Assembly: GCF_019710475.1 (NCBI RefSeq)
Contig: NZ_JAJFAX010000015.1
Location: 1-64,000 of the forward strand
DNA length: 64,000 nucleotides
Reading direction: 5' to 3'
Source of the DNA: Glycomyces sp. TRM65418
GTDB lineage: Bacteria > Actinomycetota > Actinomycetes > Mycobacteriales > Micromonosporaceae
The position numbers and the translations under genes are program-made. Positions 35,098-43,105 of the stretch are shown here, one piece after another (the stretch's first letter is position 1; each line of letters opens with the position of its first letter). Below the pieces are notes generated by a model. That model saw only the letters and a program-made list of their open reading frames with translations. It was not told the DNA's origin and ran no database searches.

Positions 35098-35802
35098 TCA
35101 GGCCGGATCCGCGAGGCGCCAGTACTGCTTCTTGTCCTTGTCGTGCACCACGACCCCGAGTTCGGACAGCTCCTCGGCCAGTTCACGCAGATCGCTCGCG
35201 TTCGACTTCTCGAGCGCCTGCTGGCGGGCCTTCAGCACCGGGTTCGCCCCCTTCGGCAGCCCCTCGGCCCCAGGCACCCAGCGGCGGAACTCCCCGGCGT
35301 ACGGGTCGCCGTCCGGCAGCCACGTGTACCCGTACCTGCGCAGTGCGGCCGCGAGCCGCTCGCGGCTCAGGTCGAACTCGACCGAGGCGATCTCCTGGCG
35401 GCGGTGCCCCAGCACCACCATCCGCTTCTCCTCGACGAACACCGAGGCGACGTCGGCCCGGTCGATCTCGCGCTCGTAATCGCCGCGCTTGAGTCCGAGC
35501 CGGTCGCGTCCCACCGTGACCTTGAGCATCTCGTGGACCGCCCAGAGCGCCAGCAGGAACCCGACGAGCAGGCCGAGCCCGATCGCGACGATGAGCCGCA
35601 CCGGCTCGGACAGCTCCGTGAACAGCTCGAACAGCCCCTGGAACGGGAACCACGAGAGCCCCACGATCCAGTCGACGATGAACGTCAGCCCCCATCCGAT
35701 CGCGGCTCCCACGATCGGCAGGAGAAGGCACAGGGTCGGGCCGATCCATGCGGCATCGGCCACGACGACGCTGTCGGTGTCATGGGCGCGGTCGGTGGGC
35801 AT
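35098..35802 (-). CDS. YqeB-like membrane protein
   Basis: 234 residues from ATG 35802 behind GGAAAGG. Two transmembrane helices (about 17-42 and 66-86) are followed by a cytosolic domain: VGRDRLGLKRGDYEREIDRADVAS reads like a bPH-type strand pattern. FVEEKRMVVLGHRRQEIAS and LRELAEELSELGVVVHDKDKKQYWRL end the protein. Length and order agree with YqeB proteins of Bacillus and actinobacteria, whose function is unknown. An in-frame extension to 35988 has no coding look. Confidence 0.75.
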   Translation of the reverse strand: MPTDRAHDTDSVVVADAAWIGPTLCLLLPIVGAAIGWGLTFIVDWIVGLSWFPFQGLFELFTELSEPVRLIVAIGLGLLVGFLLALWAVHEMLKVTVGRDRLGLKRGDYEREIDRADVASVFVEEKRMVVLGHRRQEIASVEFDLSRERLAAALRRYGYTWLPDGDPYAGEFRRWVPGAEGLPKGANPVLKARQQALEKSNASDLRELAEELSELGVVVHDKDKKQYWRLADPA

Positions 35803-36181
35803 CTGGCAGCCGCCTTTCCGTGGGAAGGTGAACGACCCTACTGTAATCACACCTCTTGAGCAGGCAAAACGCCGTACCTGAGTACTACTGCCAAAGGATG
35901 ACCGCCACGGCCGCAAGCGATACGGAAGTCGGCTTCGACGAGCTCGGGTCATACCGAAGTCAGGCCATGAAGCGCCCGGCAGCGGCAACGAGCGGCCCCG
36001 TCAAGGCGTCACCGCCCGCGCGACGAGCCCGCGCTGCATGCGACCGAAACGCCTGCGAACCGCGTGCTTCCCGGCTACGATCCACACGATCCGATTCGGT
36101 CCCGCTGGATCCGATTCGATCTCATTCGAACCGGTACGCGGCCGATGACTCGCGCCGTGCGCGAGAAAGGTCGGACCCGAC
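35803..36181. other. Intergenic region between yqeB-like and secreted-protein genes
   Basis: 379 bp holding two divergent promoters. TAGGGT on the minus strand near 35838 could be the yqeB-like -10. The right half contains two 11-bp direct repeats (36086-36116). No gene is supported. Confidence 0.5.
36086..36116 (+). promoter_or_regulatory. Two direct repeats GATCCGATTCG, 20 bp apart
   Basis: GATCCGATTCG at 36086-36096 and 36106-36116, identical and two helical turns apart start to start. A weaker CTCATTCGA follows. They lie 66-96 bp before the secreted-protein start, a fitting place for an activator site. Confidence 0.5.
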
Positions 36182-36724
36182 GTGAAGCACCGTCACTCCC
36201 GCCGCCTGATGGTCACCGCTGCGGTCACGGCCATCGCAGCGCTCACCATGGCCGTACCCACCGCGGCGGGCGCCGCACCGCTCACGCCTGCATCCGCCGC
36301 TACGGTCGCATCGTTCGCCGACGCCGAGGCGGGCGGCCACTATGTCGACATCGTCCTGACCCAGGGCAAAGGGAGCTGCAAGGCCGCCAACGTGCCCGTC
36401 ACCGCGGCCCCGCCGGGCAGAGTCAAGATCGACGCCGACGACGTGGACCTGAACTGCTCGGGCAGCATCGACTTCTCCTTCACGCGGGACTCCACGTTCA
36501 CCTTCGACGACGCGAAGGGCACCGCGACCGCCGACGTGGTCCGCATCGTCGGCCGCAAACACGGCGTCAGCTGCGGGTACGAGGCCACCCGAGTCGCGCT
36601 CGGCCGCGAAGGCGCCACCCGCCAGTACACCGGAGGGCCCTACACCGGCAAGAAGGCCCAAGGGTCCTTCCTGTGCCCGCGCACGGTCAAGCTCCACGCC
36701 GCGTCGTTCACGTTCCACCAGTGA
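36182..36724 (+). CDS. Secreted protein of unknown function
   Basis: 180 residues from GTG 36182 behind AAAGG. A Sec signal peptide (basic MKHRHSRR, hydrophobic core, cleavage near AGAAP, ~31) is followed by a beta-rich mature domain with four cysteines (GSCKA, LNCSG, VSCGY, FLCPR), enough for two disulfides. No known family recognised; no catalytic motif seen. Monocistronic, with a pair of direct repeats in its promoter region. Confidence 0.75.
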   Translation: MKHRHSRRLMVTAAVTAIAALTMAVPTAAGAAPLTPASAATVASFADAEAGGHYVDIVLTQGKGSCKAANVPVTAAPPGRVKIDADDVDLNCSGSIDFSFTRDSTFTFDDAKGTATADVVRIVGRKHGVSCGYEATRVALGREGATRQYTGGPYTGKKAQGSFLCPRTVKLHAASFTFHQ

Positions 36725-36904
36725 GGGTCGGTCTCCGCCTGAACCGGCCGGCCCATCGGAAGTTCCGCTACCCGTCCGAGGTTCAAGCGTCGGGCCGCGG
36801 AGCGGCTTCGATCTGACCGAACCCGGCCGAACACCCGTCGACGGCGATCGCGACCGCGCCGATCATCTCGTCCATGTGCCCTGCTTCAGCGGGCGTTCGG
36901 CCCG

Positions 36905-37170
36905 TCACTTGACGACGCGGTAGTCGATGTGGGTGGCGTAGGGGGAACGGCGGACCGTGATCGGTTCCAGTTCCAGACGGGCGCCGAGCGCGCCGAACAA
37001 CGGCACGCCGCCGTCGAGCGGCACCGGCGCCACATGCACCCGATCCCGTCGGCCAGACCGGCCTGCGCGACCTGCTGGACGACGTTCGCGCCGCCGCCGA
37101 GCCCGTGCTCGGGAGTGTCATCGGGGGCGGCGACGAGTCCGTCAAGCGACATCGAGATGTCGACCTTCAC
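36905..37170 (-). pseudogene. Dihydrofolate-reductase-family (RibD C-domain) pseudogene
   Basis: From GTG 37170 the frame reads VKVDISMSLDGLVAAPDD and TPEHGLGGG, the usual N-terminus. It jumps straight to ANVVQQVAQAGLADGI, which in full-length homologues lies ~100 residues later. A frameshift then follows near 37035-37050. The other frame continues HVAPVPLDGGVPLFGALG and ends SPYATHIDYRVVK with a stop at 36905-36907. So an internal deletion and a frameshift have inactivated a ~190-residue gene. Confidence 0.75.
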
Positions 37171-37406
37171 CGAGCCCGTGGGTCCTCCGTCGCATCGTGG
37201 AAGCGCGGTGCCTGCTGTGACGAGGCGAGGCCGAGGGATTCACCGGACCCGCCCCCTCACCGTCATCCTGCCTCTCTTCGGGCGGTGCGGGCGCGCGGCG
37301 ATGTAGCCACTGGTGGCGCCGTTCGGAGTCCAAGGCGCGCAGTCGGTTCCCCGCTGGCTCCGGAAAAACCCGCGTGAGTGGCGCTCGCGGTCCTTAGACT
37401 GCGGTG

Positions 37407-38165
37407 ATGGCGATTCGATGGACGACCGCGTTCTGGGACTTCCCCGCCGAGGGCTTCGAGGACGGCACGGCCTTCTGGCTCAAGGTGACCGACTCGACGC
37501 TCTCGCCCCGCAGGGGACCGGACCGCGAGTTCGCGACGCTGATGCCGAACGGCGGCGACCCCTGCCTGCGGGTGCAGCGCATCCAGGACGGCAAGGGCGG
37601 CAACCACGTCGATCTGCATGTGGACGACGTGGAGGCCGAGACCGAGCGGGCGCAGTCGCTCGGGGCGTCGCTGGTCCTCGCCGAGCCGGGCCTCACGGTC
37701 CTCACCTCCCCCGGCGGCTTCACGTTCTGCCTGGTCGACTACGACGGCGAGGCCGAGGTGCCGGCGCCGGTCCTGTGGCCGGGCGGCCAGCGCAGCAGGC
37801 CCGACCAGATCTGCATCGACGTCCCGCCGCAGGCCTTCGACTACGAGCTGGCGTTCTGGCGCTCGCTGACCGGCTGGCCGCAGTCGGGCTCGGACTGGCG
37901 AGAGTTCCGGCGGCTCCTGCCGCCGTCGGAACTCCCGTTGCACTTCCTCCTGCAGCGCTTGGACTCCACGGAGCGGGGCCAGAGCGCGAGGGCGCACGTC
38001 GACCTCTCGTGCTCGGATGTGGACGCCGAGGTCGAGCGGCACGTCGAGCTGGGTGCGGAGAAGGGCGGCCGCCACGCGCATTGGCAGGTCATGCGCGACC
38101 CGGCCGGACTGGTCTACTGCATCACCGACAAGGACCCGGACGGCCACTGGCGGAAGCTCGCCTAG
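37407..38165 (+). CDS. Two-module VOC protein
   Basis: 252 residues. Module 1 starts RWTTAFWDFPAEGFEDG, with NHVDLHVDDVEAE and FTFCLVDYDG. Module 2 starts RPDQICIDVPPQAFDYEL, with AHVDLSCSDVDAE and GLVYCITDKDPD. Function unknown; similar proteins are annotated only as VOC family. TAGACT (37395-37400) ends 6 nt before ATG 37407, so a leaderless start is likely; a GTG at 37404 is 3 nt earlier. The stop overlaps that of the convergent DUF6069 gene by 4 bp. Confidence 0.85.
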   Translation: MAIRWTTAFWDFPAEGFEDGTAFWLKVTDSTLSPRRGPDREFATLMPNGGDPCLRVQRIQDGKGGNHVDLHVDDVEAETERAQSLGASLVLAEPGLTVLTSPGGFTFCLVDYDGEAEVPAPVLWPGGQRSRPDQICIDVPPQAFDYELAFWRSLTGWPQSGSDWREFRRLLPPSELPLHFLLQRLDSTERGQSARAHVDLSCSDVDAEVERHVELGAEKGGRHAHWQVMRDPAGLVYCITDKDPDGHWRKLA

Positions 38166-38602
38166 GCGTCGGCCGCGGGGCGGCGCCGGGCGAACACGGG
38201 GAACATGGCCGCGGCGACGACCACGTGCATCATCAGGAGCGCGGCCTTCGTGCCGGGGGTGGCCTCGGCGAGCAGCGGCGGGAAGATCTCGAGCACGAAC
38301 ACGATGGTGGCGCCGGCAAGCCACATCACGGCGGCTTTCCGGGGTGCGAACCGGTCGAGCAGTGCCCTTGCGGCCCAACCGAGGCCGCTCGCGACGAGGG
38401 CCGCGATGACCGAGTTGGCCATGGTCACGGGCCCGATGCCCTGGCCGGGCATGGGGGCCTCCATCGCGGCGCCGGCCGCCGTCGCGACCGCGTGGACGAT
38501 GGCGGTGCCCGCGGCCGCCGCGACGACCGCGATGAGCCGGGTCCGCCGGACCGGAGCGGCCTTCCGGGTCTGCGGTCGCGCCTTACTGTCGATATCGGAC
38601 AT
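38162..38602 (-). CDS. DUF6069 four-helix membrane protein
   Basis: 146 residues from ATG 38602 behind GGAGG. The basic N-terminus (1-20) is followed by four hydrophobic segments near 22-45, 57-78, 86-108 and 115-138. FPPLLAEATPGTKAALLMMHVV is typical of DUF6069. Function unknown. It is divergent from the AraC gene, which may control it. Confidence 0.8.
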   Translation of the reverse strand: MSDIDSKARPQTRKAAPVRRTRLIAVVAAAAGTAIVHAVATAAGAAMEAPMPGQGIGPVTMANSVIAALVASGLGWAARALLDRFAPRKAAVMWLAGATIVFVLEIFPPLLAEATPGTKAALLMMHVVVAAAMFPVFARRRPAADA

Positions 38603-38736
38603 TGCTTGCCTCCACTGCCTTGGGGTTCGTTTCGGGTGACTGCATCGACGGTAGGCCGGCGGGGGCGTTTCGCCCTTACGCGAGCGTCCCGGTTTCATAC
38701 GCGATCGTGCTCGGCCGCTCCCGATACGCTCGGGGT

Positions 38737-39711
38737 GTGGATGTGCTCAGCGATGTGCTCGCCGTACTGCAGACCGGACGTCCTTTCGCGGGCCGGTTCA
38801 ACCGGACGGGGCCCTGGTCGAACCACCACCGCAGCCACCCGGACGCCTTCGGCGTGCAGATCGTCCTGCGCGGCGGCGCGGTCGTGACGACCGAGGCCGG
38901 AACCACGTTCAAGCTCGACGAGGGCGACGTGCTGGTGCTGCCGCGCGGCAGCGCCCACACTGTCGCCGACTCGCCCGACGCGCCGCCCGGGCCGCCTTGC
39001 ACTGCGGGCGATGAGCGCGCGGGAGTAGTCCTGCGTTCGGCCGAAGACCCTGACGCCACCCACGTCTCGCTGTGTCTCGCCTATGAGATGGCGCCGGGCC
39101 GCACCCATCCGATGCTCGCCGCGATCCCCGACTTCGTGCGCCTCCCCGCCGATGCGGCGGCCCGGCCCGAACTCGCCGGCGCGATCGCCATGCTCGACGG
39201 GGAGCTGCGCGCCGAGCGCAGCGGCGGCGACACGCTCGTGACCGCCCTGCTCGACGCCGTGCTGATGTACCTGCTGCGGGCGATGCTCGAAGGCCAGGCG
39301 CGGCACTGCGGGTTCGACGGTTGGGCGGCGGCGCTCGCGGACCGCTCCGTCGGGGCGGCACTGCAGGCCGTCCACGCCGAGCCGGAGCGGCAGTGGTCGG
39401 TGGCGTCGCTCGGCGAGGTCGCCGGACTCTCGCGTTCGGCGTTCTCGCGGCGGTTCACCGAGCTGGTGGGCCAGCCGCCGTTGGCGTACCTGACGTCGTG
39501 GCGGTTGACGCTGGCGGCGCGGCTGCTCGCGGACACGGACGCGCCGCTGGCGACGGTGGCGCGGCGGGTCGGGTACGCCTCGGAGTTCGCGTTCGCCGCC
39601 GCGTTCAAGCGCGACTTCGGCCAGCCGCCGGGCCGCTTCCGCAAGCGGACGCCCGCCTGCGAGGCCGCGCCCGAGGCCGTGTTCCGCCCCGAGCCGGCAC
39701 GGGCCGCTTAG
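38737..39711 (+). CDS. AraC-family regulator with cupin-type sensor domain
   Basis: 324 residues. N-terminal cupin-like domain (FGVQIVLRGGAVVTTEAG, DEGDVLVLPRGSAHTVAD) followed by a C-terminal double HTH: WSVASLGEVAGLSRSAFSRRF and LATVARRVGYASEFAFAAAFKRDFG. The sensor type (cupin_6) is common in AraC proteins next to oxidoreductase or MFS genes. TACGCT (38725-38730) ends 6 nt before GTG 38737, so the mRNA is probably leaderless; in-frame codons back to 38602 are rejected. Likely targets are DUF6069 (divergent) and the MFS gene (convergent, 4-bp overlap at the stops). Confidence 0.9.
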   Translation: MDVLSDVLAVLQTGRPFAGRFNRTGPWSNHHRSHPDAFGVQIVLRGGAVVTTEAGTTFKLDEGDVLVLPRGSAHTVADSPDAPPGPPCTAGDERAGVVLRSAEDPDATHVSLCLAYEMAPGRTHPMLAAIPDFVRLPADAAARPELAGAIAMLDGELRAERSGGDTLVTALLDAVLMYLLRAMLEGQARHCGFDGWAAALADRSVGAALQAVHAEPERQWSVASLGEVAGLSRSAFSRRFTELVGQPPLAYLTSWRLTLAARLLADTDAPLATVARRVGYASEFAFAAAFKRDFGQPPGRFRKRTPACEAAPEAVFRPEPARAA

Positions 39712-40922
39712 GCGTTCACGGCGCGCTTGCGGGCGGCGATCGCGATGACGAGCACCGGGATCAGCAGCAGGGCGCCGATCCAGAGGACGCCCGTGGGGGC
39801 GGTCGCGTCCACGACGTAGCCGCCCGCGAAGGAGCCCGCCGCGATCGACAGGTTGAACATGACCGTGTTCAGCGAGGTCGCGATCTCGACCTCGCCGGGC
39901 CGCACCGAGTTCATGTACCAGGTCTGCAGCGCCGGGGAGACCAGGCCGTAGCCGACGCCCCACAGCACGAGCACCGCGGTCGCCGAGAACAGGTCGCCGA
40001 CCGCGAACGCCATGAGCGCCATGCCGAAGGCCATCGCCACGCCGAGCGCGGCGAGGGTCCCGCGCAGGCGCGTGCCGATGAGCGAGCCGGACGCGACCGT
40101 GGCGACGAGCGCGGCCGCGCCGAAGGCGAGCAGCAGGCCGCTGACCTGCCCGGCGGCGATGCCGTTCGCCTGGAGGATCGGGCTGATGAAGGTGTAGGCG
40201 ATGAAGTGGCCGGTGACGATGAAGAACGTCAGGGCCAGGCCGATGCGCACGCCCTTGTTGTCGCGCACCATCCTCGGCAGCGACGCGAAGGAGACCGTCG
40301 TGTTCGACGGGAGCTTCGGCACGAGCACCGCGATCGCGGCCATCGCGACGACGGCGAGCCCGGCGAGGGCCCACATGGCGGCGCGCCAGCCGAAGTGGTC
40401 GCCGATGAGCGTCCCGGCCGGGACGCCGAGGACGGTGGCCGCGCCGATGCCGCCGTAGATCGCGGCGGTCGCGCGCGGCACGTCCCGCTCGGGGACCAGG
40501 CGCAGCGCGATGCCGCCCGCGACGGCCCAGAACGCGCCGATCGAGAGACCCACGAGCACGCGTGCGGCCAGGAGCAGTGCGAACCCGGGGGCGAGCGCGG
40601 CGCCGACGTTCGCACCGGCGACGAGCACCGCGAGGCCGATGAGCACGAGGCGGCGGTCGACCTTCCGGGTGAAGACCACGGCCAGCGGGGCGGAGAGGGC
40701 GGCCACGAGGCCGGGGACGGTCACCATGAGGCCGGCGGTGCCGGCGCTGACGCCCAGCTCGGAGCCGATCGGTGTGAGCAGGCCCACCGGGAGGACCTCG
40801 GAGGTCATGACGACGAAGACGCCGAGCGCGACGGCGGCGACGGCGAGCCACTGCTTGCGCGTGGCGCGCTCGGTCGCGGCGGGGGGGCGCGGGGAGGGGA
40901 CGGGACGGTCGAGGGTGGTCAC
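39708..40922 (-). CDS. Major facilitator superfamily exporter (DHA1-like)
   Basis: 404 residues with twelve hydrophobic segments. EVLPVGLLTPIGSELGVSAG and the RxxxG-type loop FTRKVDRRLVLIG are typical of DHA1 drug or sugar-efflux MFS proteins. GTG 40922 follows TTGGAGCACC; in-frame codons out to 41276 are shadow-like. Substrate unknown. No terminator separates it from the convergent AraC gene. Confidence 0.9.
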   Translation of the reverse strand: MTTLDRPVPSPRPPAATERATRKQWLAVAAVALGVFVVMTSEVLPVGLLTPIGSELGVSAGTAGLMVTVPGLVAALSAPLAVVFTRKVDRRLVLIGLAVLVAGANVGAALAPGFALLLAARVLVGLSIGAFWAVAGGIALRLVPERDVPRATAAIYGGIGAATVLGVPAGTLIGDHFGWRAAMWALAGLAVVAMAAIAVLVPKLPSNTTVSFASLPRMVRDNKGVRIGLALTFFIVTGHFIAYTFISPILQANGIAAGQVSGLLLAFGAAALVATVASGSLIGTRLRGTLAALGVAMAFGMALMAFAVGDLFSATAVLVLWGVGYGLVSPALQTWYMNSVRPGEVEIATSLNTVMFNLSIAAGSFAGGYVVDATAPTGVLWIGALLLIPVLVIAIAARKRAVNA

Positions 40923-41173
40923 TGCGGCGGTGCTCCAAGCGGTCGGTTCTCGGCTAAGAGGCCCATCGGGCCTAATTCGCCGGAACCGGTCCACCACTCG
41001 GTCCGCGCGTCGGTGACACGGGCTCAGCGTGCACAGGGGCTCCATGCCTCGATGAGGCGCTCGGCCGAGGAGCGGGAAGCTCCCCTTGGCGGTGTACGCG
41101 CGTCTGCCCTGACCGGAAGCACGGGGCCTCCGGGGCGTCGCCTTGACGCCAACGATACCAGCGCCCGCGGCCT

Positions 41174-41189
41174 GTTCGAAACCTCGAAC
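41174..41189. promoter_or_regulatory. 16-bp palindrome GTTCGA-N4-TCGAAC
   Basis: Perfect 6-bp arms around AACC between divergent MFS and CDF genes. Looks like a dimeric repressor site. The arms are in the opposite order to the actinobacterial LexA box (TCGAAC-N4-GTTCGA), so SOS control is not claimed. Confidence 0.45.
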
Positions 41190-41271
41190 GCCTGTCGCCT
41201 CGACGACCATGCGGGACGGCCCCTGAGGCGTCGCCGCCCGGTTGCACGCCCATGACAGACTCGTGCTGCGT

Positions 41272-41290
41272 CGCACGCAACAAGCGTGCG
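41272..41290 (+). promoter_or_regulatory. Leader hairpin before the CDF transporter gene
   Basis: CGCACGC (41272-41278) pairs perfectly with GCGTGCG (41284-41290), loop AACAA, ending 5-6 nt before the GAAAGGA ribosome binding site. It could affect translation initiation or mRNA stability. Confidence 0.4.
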
Positions 41291-41313
41291 TTCACGAAAG
41301 GATTGGCGAGCGG

Positions 41314-42231
41314 ATGTCAGCAGAAGGCGGCACCAAGGCGATCGTCGCGGCCCTCTTGGCCAACACGGGTATCGCGATCAGCAAGTTCATCGCGGCGGGG
41401 ATCACGGGTTCGGCCTCGATGCTGGCCGAGGGCGTCCACTCGGTCGCCGACGCGTCCAACCAGGTCCTGCTGCTCCTCGGCGGCAGGGCCTCCCGGAAGG
41501 CCGCGAGCCCGGCCCACCCGTTCGGCTACGGGCGCGAACGCTACATCTACGCGTTCATCGTCGCGATCGTGCTGTTCTCCATCGGCGGCGTGTACGCCCT
41601 CTACGAGGGCTACCACAAGCTGACCGATCACGGGCACGGGCTGGAGGCGCCGCTGGTGGCCGTCGTCGTGCTGGTCGTGGCCATCGTTCTCGAGATCTTC
41701 TCCCTGCGCACCGCGGTCAAGGAGTCGAACGCCGTCCGCGGCGAGCAGACCTGGGTGCAGTTCATCAAGGGCTCCCGCTCCCCCGAGCTGCCGGTGATCC
41801 TCCTGGAGGACATCGGCGCGCTCGTCGGCCTCATCCTCGCGCTCTTCGGCGTGGGCCTCTCGTGGATCACCGGGAACGTCGTCTTCGACGCCCTCGGCAC
41901 CCTCAGCATCGGCGTGCTGCTCGTGCTCATCGCCATCGTGCTGGCCATCGAGATCCGCTCGATGCTCATCGGCGAGTCCGCGACCCTGAAGGACATCGAG
42001 AACATCAAGGACGCGATCAAGCAGGACGGCGCGAGCCAGCTCATCCACCTCAAGACCCTGCACGTGGGCCCCGAGGAGCTGCTCGTGGCCGCGAAGGTCG
42101 GCATCGCCCACTCCGTCACCGGTGAAGAGGTCGCCGCCCAGATCGACGCGGCCGAGGCGCGCATCCGCGCCGCCGTGCCGAAGGCGAAGATCATCTACAT
42201 CGAGCCGGACATCCCGCGCGTCGACGCTTAA
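41314..42231 (+). CDS. Cation diffusion facilitator (CDF/ZnT-like) transporter
   Basis: 305 residues. Six transmembrane helices with metal-site motifs AEGVHSVADASNQ (TM2) and LLEDIGALVG (TM5), the latter with Glu-Asp in place of HxxxD. A cytosolic C-terminal domain (KTLHVGPEELLVAAKVG) follows. CDF proteins export Zn2+, Co2+, Fe2+ or Mn2+ by proton antiport; metal not deducible. ATG 41314 follows AAAGGA at a rather long distance. The Smr gene follows 9 bp downstream but has its own -10. Confidence 0.9.
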   Translation: MSAEGGTKAIVAALLANTGIAISKFIAAGITGSASMLAEGVHSVADASNQVLLLLGGRASRKAASPAHPFGYGRERYIYAFIVAIVLFSIGGVYALYEGYHKLTDHGHGLEAPLVAVVVLVVAIVLEIFSLRTAVKESNAVRGEQTWVQFIKGSRSPELPVILLEDIGALVGLILALFGVGLSWITGNVVFDALGTLSIGVLLVLIAIVLAIEIRSMLIGESATLKDIENIKDAIKQDGASQLIHLKTLHVGPEELLVAAKVGIAHSVTGEEVAAQIDAAEARIRAAVPKAKIIYIEPDIPRVDA

Positions 42232-42240
42232 GGTCGACCC

Positions 42241-42516
42241 ATGGCGAAACTGGTGCTGGACCTGCACGACATCTACAACAAGGGCGGCCTCATCGAGAAG
42301 GCCCTGCGGGACGTGATCGACGAGGCGGTCGCGAAGAAGATCGACCTCGTGGAGATCATCCCCGGCAAGGGCTCGGGCCAGCTCAAGAAGAAGGTGCTCA
42401 GGTTCCTCGACCAGAAGGAGGTCAAGGCCCTGTACCACCGGGTGGACAAGGACTCGAAGAACTTCGGGCGGCTGTTCGTGCATTTCCAGCACAAGGACAA
42501 GCGGAAGAAGCGGTAG
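42241..42516 (+). CDS. Small Smr-domain protein
   Basis: 91 residues: LVLDLHDIYNKGG, then HxxxG-like core EIIPGKGSGQLKKKVLRFLD, with a basic tail (KDKRKKR). A stand-alone Smr (MutS2-related) domain, a putative nuclease fold in its full-length relatives. TAAGGT at 42229-42234 ends 6 nt before ATG 42241, with no ribosome binding site, so a second, leaderless transcript is likely in addition to read-through from the CDF gene. Confidence 0.85.
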   Translation: MAKLVLDLHDIYNKGGLIEKALRDVIDEAVAKKIDLVEIIPGKGSGQLKKKVLRFLDQKEVKALYHRVDKDSKNFGRLFVHFQHKDKRKKR

Positions 42517-42519
42517 ACG

Positions 42520-42562
42520 GCGGGAACGGCGGCGCCTCCCCAGTGGGCGCCGCCGTTCCCGC
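42520..42562. terminator. Bidirectional terminator
   Basis: Perfect 17-bp stem (42520-42536 with 42546-42562) and 9-nt loop between the convergent Smr and HTH genes. Confidence 0.85.
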
Positions 42563-42567
42563 GCCCC

Positions 42568-42843
42568 CTAATCGATCAGCATCCGCTCGCGCTCGCCCGC
42601 CTCCGGGGCGCCGAGCAGTTCGAGCAGCCGCAGCACCGGAACCCGGTAGCTGTGGCCGATCCGAAGGACCTGGACGGGGAACTGTCCGTCCTTCGCGAGC
42701 CGGTAGGCGACCGTCCGGCCGATCCCCAGGATCTGCGCGGCCGTCTCGACATTCGTCATCACCCCGAGCGACTTGACGCGCTCGACCGTCCAGATATCGT
42801 CGATGACGACACTCGAAGGCCCCACCTTCGCATTCGGTGTCAT
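42568..42843 (-). CDS. Excisionase-like helix-turn-helix protein
   Basis: 91 residues from ATG 42843 behind GAGAGGA. The HTH_17/MerR-like core is at about 30-75: VETAAQILGIGRTVAYRLAK, then GQFPVQVLRIGHSYRVPVLRLLELLG. Resembles phage or integrated-element excisionases, but no integrase, att-like repeat or phage gene is nearby, so it is more likely a chromosomal DNA-binding regulator. Target unknown. Confidence 0.85.
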   Translation of the reverse strand: MTPNAKVGPSSVVIDDIWTVERVKSLGVMTNVETAAQILGIGRTVAYRLAKDGQFPVQVLRIGHSYRVPVLRLLELLGAPEAGERERMLID

Positions 42844-43086
42844 GTTCGTCCTCTCCGGCGTGCCGAGCCGACACGGGGTGCATCGGCCGGGTGACGCCTA
42901 GGACCAGTCGACCCCACCCGGCACCGCCAAGTCCAGAGCGCCGCGCCGAATTTCACTCTTACGCGTGGTATGCAAGCGCTCACCCGTCCATGATCATTTT
43001 GGGCGCGAAGGGGTTTCATCACTGGGGCCGTCTCATACCGGCCCCGCGCCGCTCCAGTGACCGGTCGGGGTGCGCCGCGGAAGAGC

Positions 43087-43105
43087 ATAGGTTAGCCTTG
43101 CCTAT
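43087..43105 (+). promoter_or_regulatory. IdeR/DtxR iron box
   Basis: ATAGGTTAGCCTTGCCTAT matches the actinobacterial iron box TTAGGTTAGSCTAACCTAA at 15 of 19 positions. It covers a -10-like TAGCCT (43093-43098) and ends at the base before the start codon of the ABC ATPase. With iron-loaded repressor bound, both RNA polymerase and start would be blocked. Confidence 0.8.

Larger units (their letters stand above)
40923..41313. other. Divergent intergenic region, MFS to CDF transporter
   Basis: 391 bp with both promoters. It contains a 16-bp palindrome (41174-41189) and a leader hairpin (41272-41290). No gene seen. Confidence 0.5.

Noticed and set aside
41174-41189. LexA/SOS box
   Set aside because: Arms are GTTCGA-N4-TCGAAC, the reverse order of the actinobacterial SOS box.
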